Source of the DNA: CAIXSC01 sp046349915
GTDB lineage: Bacteria > Planctomycetota > Planctomycetia > Pirellulales > Pirellulaceae
DNA length: 64,000 nucleotides
Reading direction: 5' to 3'
Assembly: GCA_046349915.1 (NCBI GenBank)
Contig: JAXMBL010000003.1
Coordinates: 2,232,001 to 2,296,000 of the forward strand
The translations under genes and the position numbers were made by a program. The notes beneath the pieces are model-generated. The model was not told the DNA's origin. It saw only the letters and a program-made list of their open reading frames with translations, and did no database searches. Shown here piece after piece: positions 1 through 7,877 of the stretch (within the stretch, counting starts at the first letter, position 1; every line of letters starts with the position of its first letter).

Positions 1-219
1 TTCGCCGGAATTCGCTCGGGCAACATCATCAACAATGGCGAATACATGACGGCCAGCACTTTGATGGCCATCATGGGACGCGAAGCCTGCTACACGGGCG
101 GCAACGTTACGGCCGACCAGATCATGAAGTCCGAAGTGCGACTCGGACCCGACAAGTACGAGTGGGGAGCGATCCCGGTTCCCACGGTCGCCATGCCCGG
201 CGTCACGAAGCTCGCCTAG
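1..219 (+). CDS. Gfo/Idh/MocA-family oxidoreductase, C-terminal fragment
   Basis: The window opens inside this gene; 72 residues to a TAG stop are visible. The tail contains a run like NGEYMTASTLMAIMGREA followed by YTGGNVTADQIMKSE and ends in VPTVAMPGVTKLA. This resembles the C-terminal part of secreted planctomycete Gfo/Idh/MocA dehydrogenase-like proteins, which bind NAD(P) at the N-terminus (outside the window) and act on sugars or inositols. The substrate cannot be judged from this piece. A palindromic repeat pair follows directly after the stop. Confidence 0.6.
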   Translation, partial: FAGIRSGNIINNGEYMTASTLMAIMGREACYTGGNVTADQIMKSEVRLGPDKYEWGAIPVPTVAMPGVTKLA

Positions 220-237
220 TTGCGAGTGATTATTGTC

Positions 238-331
238 CGTACGACGGACTTCCTAGTCCGTCGAACCGTGCCGCACCGAACGAGTTGCACGGCAGTCCGC
301 GACGGAGCGACGGACTAGAAGTCCGTCGTAC
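238..331. repeat. Palindromic repeat cluster A (2 copies)
   Basis: Two copies of the short palindrome (core ACGGACTTCTAGTCCGT) lie in opposite orientation at about 238-263 and 308-331, between the oxidoreductase stop and the dnaA stop. The first copy has one extra base in its loop. Confidence 0.9.
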
Positions 332-337
332 TTTGCG

Positions 338-1861
338 CTAGGTGCCGGTGCGTAGTTGGGATTCCACGCGTCGCACGGCTTCGGCGAAGGAGAGTGTCGG
401 CGAGCCGACAGCCGTGGAGTTGGAGGCGTCGTCGCCCAGTAGTTTGTCGATCTTGCGCTGAGCGGCGATGACCGACGTGTGGCTGCGGCGTCCGAAGAAC
501 TGACCGATTTCGGATAACGCGGAACGAGTATGCTTGCGAGCCAACCACATGGCGAGCATGCGTGGCTGACTGACCGTGCGCTTCTTGCCATCGGATTGGA
601 GGCTCTTGGAGTCCAATCCAAAGACCTGACAGACCGCCTGCTCGATGTCGGGCAACCGGATCACTCGTCGAGTTGCTCGCAGGAGATCGGCCAGCGCGGT
701 TTGCGCCAATTCAGCGGTGATGGGCCGATGCAACGCTTGACTGGTCGCTTGCAGCCGGAAGAGCGCCCCAGAAAGCACTCGAGCATCGCCGCTCAACTGC
801 TCGGCGATCAACGACAAGACCGACTGAGGCACCTTGAGTTCGCGGCGTTCGCACTGACGCTGGAGGATGCCGAGTCGCACATTTTCGTCGGCCGCTTCGA
901 CTCGGCAGACCAACCCGCCGCACAGGCGGTTCGCGAGTTCGCGGCCGAGTCCCGGCACATCCTGCGGCGCTCGGTCCGCGGTGAGGACCAGTTGTTTCCC
1001 GGCTCGTTGCAGCGTGTCGACGGTGTACTGCAACTCGACCATCGTCGCCTTCTTGCCCGCGAAGAAGTGCACGTCATCCAGAATCAGCAAATCGACATCG
1101 CGATATTTGCGGCGGAAACTCGGCAAACCGGTCCCGTGCAGCGCTTCCAGAAACTGACTGGTAAACTGTTCGGCCGACAACAGGAGCGCTCGCTGGTTGG
1201 GATGTCGTCGACGAGCATCCTGCAAAATGCACTCGGCGAGAAAACTCTTTCCACAACCACTCGGCCCGTGCAGGTACAAGGGCGAGACGGCGCCCAGTTG
1301 TCGAGCGACGGATTGAGCGGCGGAAAAGGCCAATCGATTGGAATCGCCGACGACGAATTGATTCCACGAGGCGATCTGGCGACCTGGGCGAGTCGTCTGC
1401 GCAGGGGGGGCGGCCGCGGTGGATCCTGTCGCCGCGCCGCTGGCGCCGGGCGTACGAGCGCGCGTTGGCTCGGCGGCGGCTCGCGCCGCGGCTGCCTTGG
1501 CCAGGGAGGCTCGCGTGGATGATGGTTGTCGCATGGACCCTCGGCCCGCGGCAGGCGCGGTCGACGAGTGCGCGGGCGCAGGGCTCGACGCCCGAGGGCC
1601 TCCGCCTGACCCGTCTTTGCTGAGCTGATATTCGACTCGCATCGAGCCGGTCACTGCATGGCAGGCCGCCTCAATGTCTGACCGCAATTTATTTCGCAGG
1701 CGGTCCAGCGTGAAGAGGTCCGGCGCGAAAACCCGCAGGTTGCCGCCCAGCCACTGAAACCCCACGCGGGTGCCGATCCACAAATCAAATCGGTCTGATC
1801 CGACCCTGTCGAGCAGTGCTTGACGCACTTTCGACACGATCTCCTTATCGTCCTTGGCCAC
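338..1861 (-). CDS. dnaA: Chromosomal replication initiator protein DnaA
   Basis: AAA+ ATPase that binds DnaA boxes and opens the origin. The GTG at 1861 is chosen because GAGGAGG lies about ten bases upstream; this gives 507 aa. Domain I is residues 1-80, followed by an Ala/Pro/Arg-rich linker (80-160). Domain III carries Walker A GPSGCGKS (199-206), Walker B LLILDD (258-263) and a sensor II arginine near 361. Domain IV ends with the DNA-binding signature RRSHTSVIAAQRKI (458-471), which matches the DnaA consensus well. The AAA+ core is rather divergent from model DnaA (LDDVHF rather than IDDIQF). It is transcribed away from the PDZ gene, and the usual neighbours dnaN and recF are not here. 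Confidence 0.93.
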   Translation of the reverse strand: MAKDDKEIVSKVRQALLDRVGSDRFDLWIGTRVGFQWLGGNLRVFAPDLFTLDRLRNKLRSDIEAACHAVTGSMRVEYQLSKDGSGGGPRASSPAPAHSSTAPAAGRGSMRQPSSTRASLAKAAAARAAAEPTRARTPGASGAATGSTAAAPPAQTTRPGRQIASWNQFVVGDSNRLAFSAAQSVARQLGAVSPLYLHGPSGCGKSFLAECILQDARRRHPNQRALLLSAEQFTSQFLEALHGTGLPSFRRKYRDVDLLILDDVHFFAGKKATMVELQYTVDTLQRAGKQLVLTADRAPQDVPGLGRELANRLCGGLVCRVEAADENVRLGILQRQCERRELKVPQSVLSLIAEQLSGDARVLSGALFRLQATSQALHRPITAELAQTALADLLRATRRVIRLPDIEQAVCQVFGLDSKSLQSDGKKRTVSQPRMLAMWLARKHTRSALSEIGQFFGRRSHTSVIAAQRKIDKLLGDDASNSTAVGSPTLSFAEAVRRVESQLRTGT

Positions 1862-2368
1862 GTTCCAACGCCTCCTCGGCGCGCAATTCGATCGCAGAGA
1901 ATTCTGAGGGGAAATCCGCAAATCAGGGAAACCCGATCGGTTGTCCCTGGTTCTCCGTCGACACGGATCATGCTGGCGGGCTTCGGGGCCGCGGGGCGTC
2001 CGCAGGAGCCATCGTGGCCTAGAAGCTGTCGTGAACTGCGGGGCGATTGTACGTCGCTCCCGAGCACTGTCAAACGGTGCTAGCACTGCTAGCGACCGGC
2101 GGACTCGCCGCAACGTGCCCAGATGACGGAAACCCCATGAAATCGCCTCTTTTCGCCGATCCCCGTACTCACATTTTCTTCACCAAGCCCTCGCATAAGC
2201 GACTTCCGCGTGGTGGAAAAGTTGTCGACAGAGTTCGTTTGCTCACCGGCCGCCCGCTTCCTAACTTATTGTTTGGTAAAGGGAAGTAACCCGCTATAAT
2301 GAATCGGCGTCGACCGCTCTCCCACTTGGACCGCGGCGCCTCTGGAGCTCGCTAAAGGAACGGATTCA
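1862..2368. other. Intergenic region between divergent dnaA and PDZ gene
   Basis: Five hundred bases without a convincing gene. It carries the dnaA ribosome binding site at its left edge and the promoter of the PDZ gene at its right. I looked for DnaA boxes and found only one poor match (GGTGGAAAA at 2212-2220, the complement of TTTTCCACC), so there is no support for an origin here. Confidence 0.6.
2273..2300 (+). promoter_or_regulatory. Sigma70-type promoter for the PDZ gene
   Basis: A perfect TATAAT (2295-2300) lies 16 bases after TTGGTA (2273-2278), a partial match to TTGACA. It is about 70 bases upstream of the PDZ gene start and reads in the right direction. Confidence 0.55.
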
Positions 2369-3235
2369 ATGTATCGGCACTACTCCCCTGCACTCCTCGC
2401 CCTCAGTGTTGCTGTGACGCTTGCGAGCGCCGCAATTTACCCGACCCCGGCCGTCGCTCAAGGTTTCCTACGTCGACTAGAGCAGCGAGTCCAAGGTGTG
2501 CTCGACGAGGCGGCTCGCCGCACCGACCTCGACGCCCCCACCGGCCGCGACTCAGAAGGTGGGCGTTCCGGTGTGGGGTATTTGGGGATGACGGCCGAGG
2601 AGCATCCTGAGTCGGGCATTGTCGAAGTGGTGGTCGTGAAGCCAGGAAGTCCCGCACAGTCGGCAGGGTTGCAAGTGGGCGACCAACTCCTCACACTGGA
2701 TGGTCGCGACCTGCGCTCCCTGGAACAGCTCTCCGGCTCTCTGGGCCAAAAAGGCCCTGGGGCGAAAGTGAATTTCGGCGTCTTGCGCGAGGGACGTCGC
2801 GAGTCGATTCGAGTGACGTTGTCGACGCGTCCGGAACCACGCGGAGACGCGCGAAGTAGTCCCCGTTCGGTCCTCCGCGGCAGCAATGACGAACGTCCCG
2901 ACTTGGATCGACCGCAAAATGATCCGGCCAGCGAGACTCGCGTGCCTGGCGAGTCGCAGTCGGTGTTGCGACGGCTCGAACGCTCGCTCACGCCTAACGC
3001 TCGCCCTGCGGCGACTCAACGCGAGGAGCCGATTGCTGATGACCTGGACGTGGTTCCACCGACTCGCAGGAATGCCACGAATGTCGACGAGGAGAATGCG
3101 GAGTTGCGAGCGGAAGTCGCCACGTTGCAGCGACGCCTGACCGATTTGCAGCGGCGAATCGATCAACTGGAAAAACTACTCACCGCGGACCCCGCCGCGG
3201 ACGACTCGGCGCCGTTGCCCGAACCCAAGCCGTAA
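2369..3235 (+). CDS. Secreted PDZ-domain protein with C-terminal coiled coil
   Basis: A 288-residue exported protein of unknown role. An N-terminal signal peptide (residues 1-30, ending TPAVAQ) precedes an amphipathic stretch. A PDZ domain lies at about 65-150 (GYLGMTAEEH, then GSPAQSAGLQVGDQLLTLDG, the usual peptide-binding fold of HtrA-type proteins). There is no protease domain, so it is not a DegP/HtrA enzyme. A long polar linker leads to a leucine/arginine heptad segment (240-275) that predicts a coiled coil, probably for oligomerisation. AAGGA sits in front of the ATG and a TATAAT promoter lies upstream. It may be an envelope scaffold or adaptor; this is inference. Confidence 0.75.
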   Translation: MYRHYSPALLALSVAVTLASAAIYPTPAVAQGFLRRLEQRVQGVLDEAARRTDLDAPTGRDSEGGRSGVGYLGMTAEEHPESGIVEVVVVKPGSPAQSAGLQVGDQLLTLDGRDLRSLEQLSGSLGQKGPGAKVNFGVLREGRRESIRVTLSTRPEPRGDARSSPRSVLRGSNDERPDLDRPQNDPASETRVPGESQSVLRRLERSLTPNARPAATQREEPIADDLDVVPPTRRNATNVDEENAELRAEVATLQRRLTDLQRRIDQLEKLLTADPAADDSAPLPEPKP

Positions 3236-3248
3236 GGCGCGGACAGGA

Positions 3249-3309
3249 TCGACCGACTAGAAGTCCGTCGTACGGAAGTAGCCCGCTCACTTCGTGAGCG
3301 GTTAGCCGT
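3249..3309. repeat. Palindromic repeats, cluster B
   Basis: One degenerate copy of the ACGGACT palindrome (3249-3273), followed directly by a copy of the second palindrome family (core CGCTCACTTCGTGAGCG, about 3280-3309), just downstream of the PDZ gene. Confidence 0.8.
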
Positions 3310-3431
3310 GGAGCGGTCACTCGCCCACATCGCCCCCAACAAGGCGCTCAACCCGAATAACGGATCGAGTGTATTCTGAAACCAGAGGTTTGGGGCCGCC
3401 GCTGGGTTACGATAATCGTTGGCCAACAAGA

Positions 3432-3952
3432 ATGGTGTCGAATATGGGGCGGCAACTCCCGATCGTCACTACGCCGACCGACGAACGTGAGCTTTTGACT
3501 TTCATTCGGACGCTGTCGCCAATTCGCGTTTACGTCTCGTTTGCGGAAACCATCGACGCGCTCTGGATAGATGATTGGGAGCATCGTTAGATCGAGGGAT
3601 GTGGTTTCACGGTTTGGCTTCAGACTTTCCCATGGGCGCCTGAGTACAAGCAAACGTGCGGTCCATGTTGCCCAGCAGACCATCGTGGGTTTTGGTATGT
3701 GTCGAACGGGAGTGCAGCGCCTGTTATTGAGATTTCTCGGCCGCTCGCGAATAGTACAGCCCATGGGCGTATCTATTGGGCGCGCGACTTCAGCGCCCCA
3801 GATGGAGTTGCATACGATTGCGCTAGGTTTGCGAGCATGGTATAGATGGAATATGGAATTGGATCCGTCGAAACGCACACCGAAGGCTTTCAAACGGTGA
3901 GCGGGATGGCCCTTACTATTTGTCGGAGGCCTGGAGTAGGCTTCGTCGGTAA
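3432..3952 (+). pseudogene. Broken hypothetical gene (in-frame TAG plus frameshift)
   Basis: Reading from ATG 3432 (or 3444) gives a protein-like sequence, MGRQLPIVTTPTDERELLTF..., that stops at TAG 3588-3590. The same frame continues with well-composed sequence (FPWAPEYKQT, GFWYVSNGS, GRIYWARDFSAPDG) to TAG near 3846. A one-frame shift then restores NWIRRNAHRRLSNGERDG and PYYLSEAWSRLRR, ending at TAA 3950-3952. The reconstructed product of about 170 aa resembles a small uncharacterised family recalled from planctomycetes; its function is unknown. The lesions indicate a decayed gene. A sequencing error could explain one of them but hardly both. Confidence 0.65.
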
Positions 3953-4281
3953 GATGTTGGCGAACACCAGATCTTCGTGTGGTTTGGATGCACGCTTCTG
4001 CATTGGATGGTTCTGGGTGCAGGCATCGATCTTGTCCGATTCGGCTTCGCTCGAAGGGCGTCGGAGGAATGACGAATGACCAATGACGAGTGACCAATGA
4101 TCAATGACCGCCATCGAGAGGCGGCTTTCGCGGGACAACGGTTTGTGCCGCTTTGCCGGAGGCAAAGGCAACTGTCGTGGAATCCCAGGTGAGCGAGGCT
4201 GCGAACCGGTGGTGTCGCTGCGCTCAACCACCGGCTAATGGCTATCAAGCCTCCGGCTTGAAGGACAATGGTCTCTCGCTG
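3953..4281. other. Gene-free stretch with short repeats
   Basis: No convincing gene. It contains a run of near-direct eight-base units based on ATGACCA (4069-4108), an inverted pair CCGGTGGT...ACCACCGG (about 4205-4233) and the palindrome-like CAAGCCTCCGGCTTG near 4245. Long minus-strand open frames here translate the repeats themselves and are not credible genes. Confidence 0.6.
4069..4108. repeat. Short tandem-like repeat (ATGACGA/ATGACCA units)
   Basis: Five to six imperfect units of about eight bases, alternating ATGACGA, ATGACCA, GTGACCA and ATGATCA. This is a simple-sequence remnant between the broken gene and the recombinase fragment. Confidence 0.7.
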
Positions 4282-4395
4282 CTAGTCGTTCTTGATGAAG
4301 AGTAGAAATCGCCGCAAATCGTCCTCCGACGCTTGGTCGGGGGCTCGCTTCAGCCATTGAGCGAACTTGCGGACACTCGGCGAACCGCGGCAACC
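4282..4395 (-). pseudogene. Fragment of tyrosine recombinase N-terminal (SAM-like) domain
   Basis: The minus strand reads GCRGSPSVRKFAQWLKRAP followed by DQASEDDLRRFLLFIKND and a stop. This resembles the core-binding (SAM-like) domain of site-specific integrases that accompany mobile elements. No start codon and no catalytic domain are present, so this is a 38-residue relic. It supports past insertion activity in the 3.4-5 kb decay zone. Confidence 0.5.
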
Positions 4396-4550
4396 ATGGG
4401 GGAGAGCGGAGAAATGGCCGCCGTTCGTTGCACTGTGCTTTGAATTACGCGACTAGGCAAAACTGGCAACCGCGAAGAGAAAACGCTAGGATCATGTTCG
4501 CCGCGCAGCGGCTTACTCGAACAATCGCATGCAACGGAGCCGACGGTCGG

Positions 4551-4775
4551 ATGGACAACGTAACCACCATTCCGATCGATTCGCTAACCGTAGCGGAAAA
4601 ACTTCTTTTGATGGAACGCCTTTGGGAAGACCTCTCAAAACAGCCATCCAATGTCGCGCCGCCTGAATGGCACGGGACTGTGTTGGCTGCCCGATTAGCT
4701 GCCGTGAAGGAAGGTCGAACGGAATTTGTTGATTGGGACGCTGCGAAAGAGCGACTTAGGAAGCGACTGAAATGA
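4551..4775 (+). CDS. Addiction-module antitoxin-like protein
   Basis: A 74-residue protein (MDNVTTIPIDSLTVAEKLLL then MERLWEDLSKQP...WHGTVLAARLAAVKEG) with the pattern of the short putative addiction-module components paired with ParE/RelE toxins. The ATG at 4551 is chosen because upstream sequence does not look coding. The C-terminal part (WDAAKERLRKRLK) should wrap around the toxin. Its stop overlaps the toxin start as ATGA at 4772-4775, the classic coupled arrangement. Because the toxin looks damaged, the antitoxin may no longer be needed. Confidence 0.75.
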   Translation: MDNVTTIPIDSLTVAEKLLLMERLWEDLSKQPSNVAPPEWHGTVLAARLAAVKEGRTEFVDWDAAKERLRKRLK

Positions 4776-4966
4776 GAATTCGGCTCTTGCCCGAGGCCGA
4801 AAGAGATCTTGAGATCGGCGCTGACTTCTATGAATCAAAGAGGTTTCCCTTTTCGATTTACTACGTGCTGACCGAAGACGGCGTCGAAGTCTACGCGGTG
4901 CTCGACGCAAGGCAAGATGACGAGACCATAAACGCCATCCTTGATTCGTCACGAACCAAGAGATGA
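4772..4966 (+). CDS. ParE/RelE-type toxin, internally deleted
   Basis: The 64-residue frame begins MRIRLLPEAERDLEIGADFY, a typical ParE N-terminus, and ends KRFPFSIYYVLTEDGVEVYA VLDARQDD, a typical ParE C-terminal strand pair. Family members are about 95-100 aa. Here the residues around ES/KRFPF join the two ends directly, so roughly 30 central residues are missing without breaking the frame. That segment holds core helix and strand elements of the fold, so the product is probably inactive. The start overlaps the antitoxin stop. I infer a detoxified relic. Confidence 0.7.
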   Translation: MRIRLLPEAERDLEIGADFYESKRFPFSIYYVLTEDGVEVYAVLDARQDDETINAILDSSRTKR

Positions 4967-5063
4967 GCCAACGTGCTCGAAGGGCCGCGACCTGATGGCG
5001 AAGTCTTTCACTCGGACTCGGTTACCACGGGCGTTCTACGCTTTGGCAGTGTGCGAGGCAGAT

Positions 5064-5122
5064 CGACGGACTAGAAGTCCGTCGTACGGTGATGGAGCGA
5101 CGGACTGGAAGTCCGTTGTACG
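5064..5122. repeat. Palindromic repeat cluster C (2 copies)
   Basis: Two copies of the ACGGACT palindrome in the same orientation at about 5064-5088 and 5098-5122, between the toxin relic and the stop of the next minus-strand gene. Confidence 0.85.
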
Positions 5123-5144
5123 GGGGGCTCGCTGTGACGCAGCT

Positions 5145-5876
5145 TTAGGCTTTGTGAATGGCGAGCCACTCGAGTAGTTCTTGGCTCACGCCGACGCGGT
5201 TCTTGGGACCACTCAATTCCAACAGCACTTCGATCCGCGAATGAGCGGCGCTGGCTCGCATGACTGGCTGACGCTGGATCGCCAGCACTTGAGTGGGGCG
5301 GCCGCTCCAGCGAGTCATGTAGAGTTCGGTGGCAAGAGTGGGCTCGCGTTTCATTCCCGCGGTCGTCGTCGACCATTCGATCACGCGTCGCGCGTCGCCC
5401 GTCGAGCCCTTGAAGGTGATCCGCTGCAGTTGTCGCAGGGAATCAAAGTAATACGTCAAGCTGCCGGCGAGATCGTCGACGCGAGTGCCGGTGACCACGG
5501 GAACTCGCAGGCCCTGCCAACCGTTGGCGGTGCTGACATTGGTGACGCGCGCCCAACGATTCATCACCCAATCGGGCGTGATGTCGAAGCGAAACAACTC
5601 GCCAATGTCCGCGACGGGCGGTCCTGCCAAGGGGAGTTCGGCCGCATCGCCAAGCGCCGGCGGGGCCAAGCCCAACTGGTTGTCTTCCAGGATTGGCGCC
5701 GACGCAAACTGAGTCGCCAGGGGGCTGGGAGTCGCCGACGACGATGAACCGCTGGTCAGCGACGCAAACCACGCCGAGGCTTCGCGCGTGACCTTCGCCC
5801 ACACGTCGGGGTTGTTCCAGAGATAAGGTCCCAGCGTCGCCGCGATGACACTGAGCAGCGTAAGAAGTCTGCGCAT
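5145..5876 (-). CDS. Uncharacterised exported protein
   Basis: A 243-residue protein starting MRRLLTLLSVIAATLGPYLW, a hydrophobic N-terminus that could be an uncleaved anchor or signal. The body has a Pro/Ala/Ser-rich segment (40-100) and then a compact domain (110-243) with GWQGLRVPVVTGTRVDDLAG SLTYYFDSLRQLQRITFKG and a C-terminal LLELSGPKNRVGVSQELLEW. I do not recognise a functional family. The layout (anchor, linker, folded domain) suggests a periplasmic or membrane-attached protein. The start at 5876 is the ATG just before the hydrophobic stretch. It is divergent from the methyltransferase gene, with about 70 bases between them. Confidence 0.65.
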   Translation of the reverse strand: MRRLLTLLSVIAATLGPYLWNNPDVWAKVTREASAWFASLTSGSSSSATPSPLATQFASAPILEDNQLGLAPPALGDAAELPLAGPPVADIGELFRFDITPDWVMNRWARVTNVSTANGWQGLRVPVVTGTRVDDLAGSLTYYFDSLRQLQRITFKGSTGDARRVIEWSTTTAGMKREPTLATELYMTRWSGRPTQVLAIQRQPVMRASAAHSRIEVLLELSGPKNRVGVSQELLEWLAIHKA

Positions 5877-5944
5877 GTTAAATTCACTCGACCAGAAACA
5901 GGCTGTTAGGTAGTGAGTCGACCAGAGTGCCAGGGATTCCGGGA

Positions 5945-7144
5945 ATGTCGATCGGGACACGCGCTGAGGATTGTGCTTGGTTGGTAAGCGATGCGGGCCG
6001 CGAGTGGCTCGCGCGGGCCGAAGGCTGGCGTGCCGAGGGACTGCGCGATCCGCTGCGATTGCTGAAGTCCTTGCGCAAGGAGCTGAGTGCGGGCCGAGCG
6101 TCGCTGATCCTCGATCAACTCGATTTACGACAGCGGGCCCTCCGCAAGTTCCCGCGAGCTAATGAGCTTTTCTTCACTCGTCAAGCACTCGAACAAGCGA
6201 CCGATGCCGCGATCGCCACTTATAAAGCCGCTCGATTTCGCTCGCTGGGGCGCTGTGTCGATTTCTGTTGCGGCATCGGCGGCGATTTGATGGCACTGGC
6301 CGAAACAACGTCCCCTACTCTAGGCATTGAACGTGATTCCGCCGTCGCATTTTTTGCTCGCGCGAATGTGGCGACGAACGCGCCGGGCTGGGGCGAGTCG
6401 GGTGGGGACGTTCACGTGAGGGATGCTCAAGAGGTTGACCTTGCCGAGTTTGATGTTTGGCACGCGGACCCCGATCGACGAGCCACGGGGAAACGCGTGA
6501 CCACCAAGGAACTGTATGAGCCTTCGTTCGAGGTGATGCGTGCATGGTGGAGCACAGGACGAGCCGGCGGCATTAAGTTGGCTCCCGCGACCGACCCGCC
6601 CGCGTTGGACAAGTGGCCTGTCGAGTACGAATGGCTGGGGAGCCGCGGCGAATGTCGTCAGTTGGTGCTGTGGGTGAATGGAGCGGCTCGTTATCCAGGA
6701 TTGAAAACGGCGACGGCCTGCGAATCGCGAGGAACCGCCACGTTGGTCGAGCGTCCAGGCGTGCGCGCGAAGCGAGTCGCAACGTGCGAGGCTTATTTGT
6801 ACGAGGCCCACGCGGCAGTGCTAGCCGCGAAACTCGAGGTCTCGCTCGCCGACCATTTTGGCATCTCGATCTGGCCAGGAGTCGCCGGCTATTTCACCGG
6901 AACCCAGTCGATCGACTCTCCCCTGCTTTCCAGCTACCGAGTGCTAGCGTCGCTGCCGTTCGACCGCCGCAAAGTGCGCGAATGGTTACGGGCTCACGGA
7001 ATCGGGCGAGTGACGATCAAGAAACGCGGCGTGGAACTCGATGTGCCCCGAGTCGAAAAAGAATTGGCGGGGCCGGGAGACGAATCGGCCTATCTGATCC
7101 TTGCTCCTCACCATGACAGCATTGTCGCGGTCGTGGCAAAGTGA
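5945..7144 (+). CDS. SAM-dependent methyltransferase with THUMP-like domain
   Basis: About 399 residues. Residues 100-200 form a class I methyltransferase: the SAM loop VDFCCGIGGDLMAL is clear, followed by an acidic residue in GIERDS, then HADPDRRATGKR in the position of the catalytic DPP/DPAR motif. The C-terminal 150 residues match the THUMP-like domain seen in a group of predicted RNA methyltransferases. The substrate is probably RNA, but the site is unknown. ATG 5945 is preceded by AGGG about ten bases upstream; an in-frame GTG at 5927 is an alternative start. Confidence 0.75.
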   Translation: MSIGTRAEDCAWLVSDAGREWLARAEGWRAEGLRDPLRLLKSLRKELSAGRASLILDQLDLRQRALRKFPRANELFFTRQALEQATDAAIATYKAARFRSLGRCVDFCCGIGGDLMALAETTSPTLGIERDSAVAFFARANVATNAPGWGESGGDVHVRDAQEVDLAEFDVWHADPDRRATGKRVTTKELYEPSFEVMRAWWSTGRAGGIKLAPATDPPALDKWPVEYEWLGSRGECRQLVLWVNGAARYPGLKTATACESRGTATLVERPGVRAKRVATCEAYLYEAHAAVLAAKLEVSLADHFGISIWPGVAGYFTGTQSIDSPLLSSYRVLASLPFDRRKVREWLRAHGIGRVTIKKRGVELDVPRVEKELAGPGDESAYLILAPHHDSIVAVVAK

Positions 7145-7158
7145 ATCGCGGGCTGGTG

Positions 7159-7632
7159 CTAGGCATCCAATCCTAACGCCGCTCGCTTTTCACGAATGAA
7201 CTTCACATGGTGAGCGATGTGGTTCGTGGCACGCTGGACCAGTTGTTCGAGCGTCAGCTTCCCCGCCTCGCTATGCGTGCCGACTCGCTGATACGATGCG
7301 GGCGCGAGTTGGCGAAGTGTGCGAGCGGTGGAGGCGCGGAGGGCGTCGACAACGGCGAGTTCTTCGTGGAGGTCTCGGTCGAGATAGCAGAGATGAGCCG
7401 CGAACAGGTTCTCATCCGCGCCGAGCAGCGTGGGGTTATCCAGCGAGATCACTCGCTTGATCCGATCGGTCATCACCGGTTCGAAGTCCGCGATATGAGC
7501 GACCACTTCCAGGGTGCTCCATTTTCCCGGCACGGGACGAGCGACGAGTTGCTCACGGCTCATACCAGCCACGGCAGCTCGCAGTTGCCGAGCTCCGTCG
7601 AGATAAGCGTCCACAAGTTCGTTCGGAGTCAT
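7159..7632 (-). CDS. DinB-family protein (DinB/YfiT-like four-helix bundle)
   Basis: A 157-residue protein with the DinB-like pattern: a first helix carrying the segment LRAAVAGMSREQLVARPVPG KWSTLEVVAHIADFE, and a C-terminal RATNHIAHHVKFIREKR. The histidines in VVAHIAD and NHIAHH are placed like the metal ligands of the DinB/YfiT metal-dependent transferase fold. Members include thiol transferases, but most are uncharacterised and no substrate can be assigned. It stands alone and converges with the methyltransferase gene, 14 bases apart. A five-copy palindrome array lies immediately upstream. Confidence 0.8.
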   Translation of the reverse strand: MTPNELVDAYLDGARQLRAAVAGMSREQLVARPVPGKWSTLEVVAHIADFEPVMTDRIKRVISLDNPTLLGADENLFAAHLCYLDRDLHEELAVVDALRASTARTLRQLAPASYQRVGTHSEAGKLTLEQLVQRATNHIAHHVKFIREKRAALGLDA

Positions 7633-7677
7633 GATGGCGATAAGCTCCCTGATAGAGAATTCTCCAACGGCCCTGTC

Positions 7678-7858
7678 CGACGGACTTCTAGTCCGTCGCC
7701 ATTATACGACGGACTTCTAGTCCGTCGATTCCGTCTTTCGTTAGCGCCTCCGCAGCCCCGAGCGACGGACTAGGAAGTCCGTCGTACGAAGAGAAGAGCG
7801 ACGGACTGGGAAGTCCGTCGTGCAAAGAAGACTACGACGGACTTGGAATTCCGTCGTA
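7678..7858. repeat. Palindromic repeat cluster D (5 copies)
   Basis: Five copies of the ACGGACT palindrome at 7678-7698, 7707-7727, 7763-7784, 7799-7820 and 7835-7856, in mixed orientation. Stems are conserved while the central three to four bases differ (TCT, AGGA, GGGA, TGGA). This fills the gap between the DinB gene and the SPFH gene stop. Confidence 0.93.
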
Positions 7859-7877
7859 CAAGGCTGAGTACGAACGC

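Noticed and set aside
530..1522. 330-residue plus-strand open frame opposite dnaA
   Set aside because: Fully antisense to dnaA; a shadow of its GC-rich codon pattern.
1862..2368. Replication origin beside dnaA
   Set aside because: Only one weak DnaA-box-like site (GGTGGAAAA) and no AT-rich unwinding region; dnaN/recF are absent. dnaA is often away from the origin in planctomycetes.
3348..4097. 249-residue minus-strand open frame
   Set aside because: It runs antisense through the broken gene and the short repeats; composition is not protein-like.
7678..7858. CRISPR array
   Set aside because: Repeats are short palindromes in mixed orientation, with unequal spacing (9-36 bases) and no cas genes.
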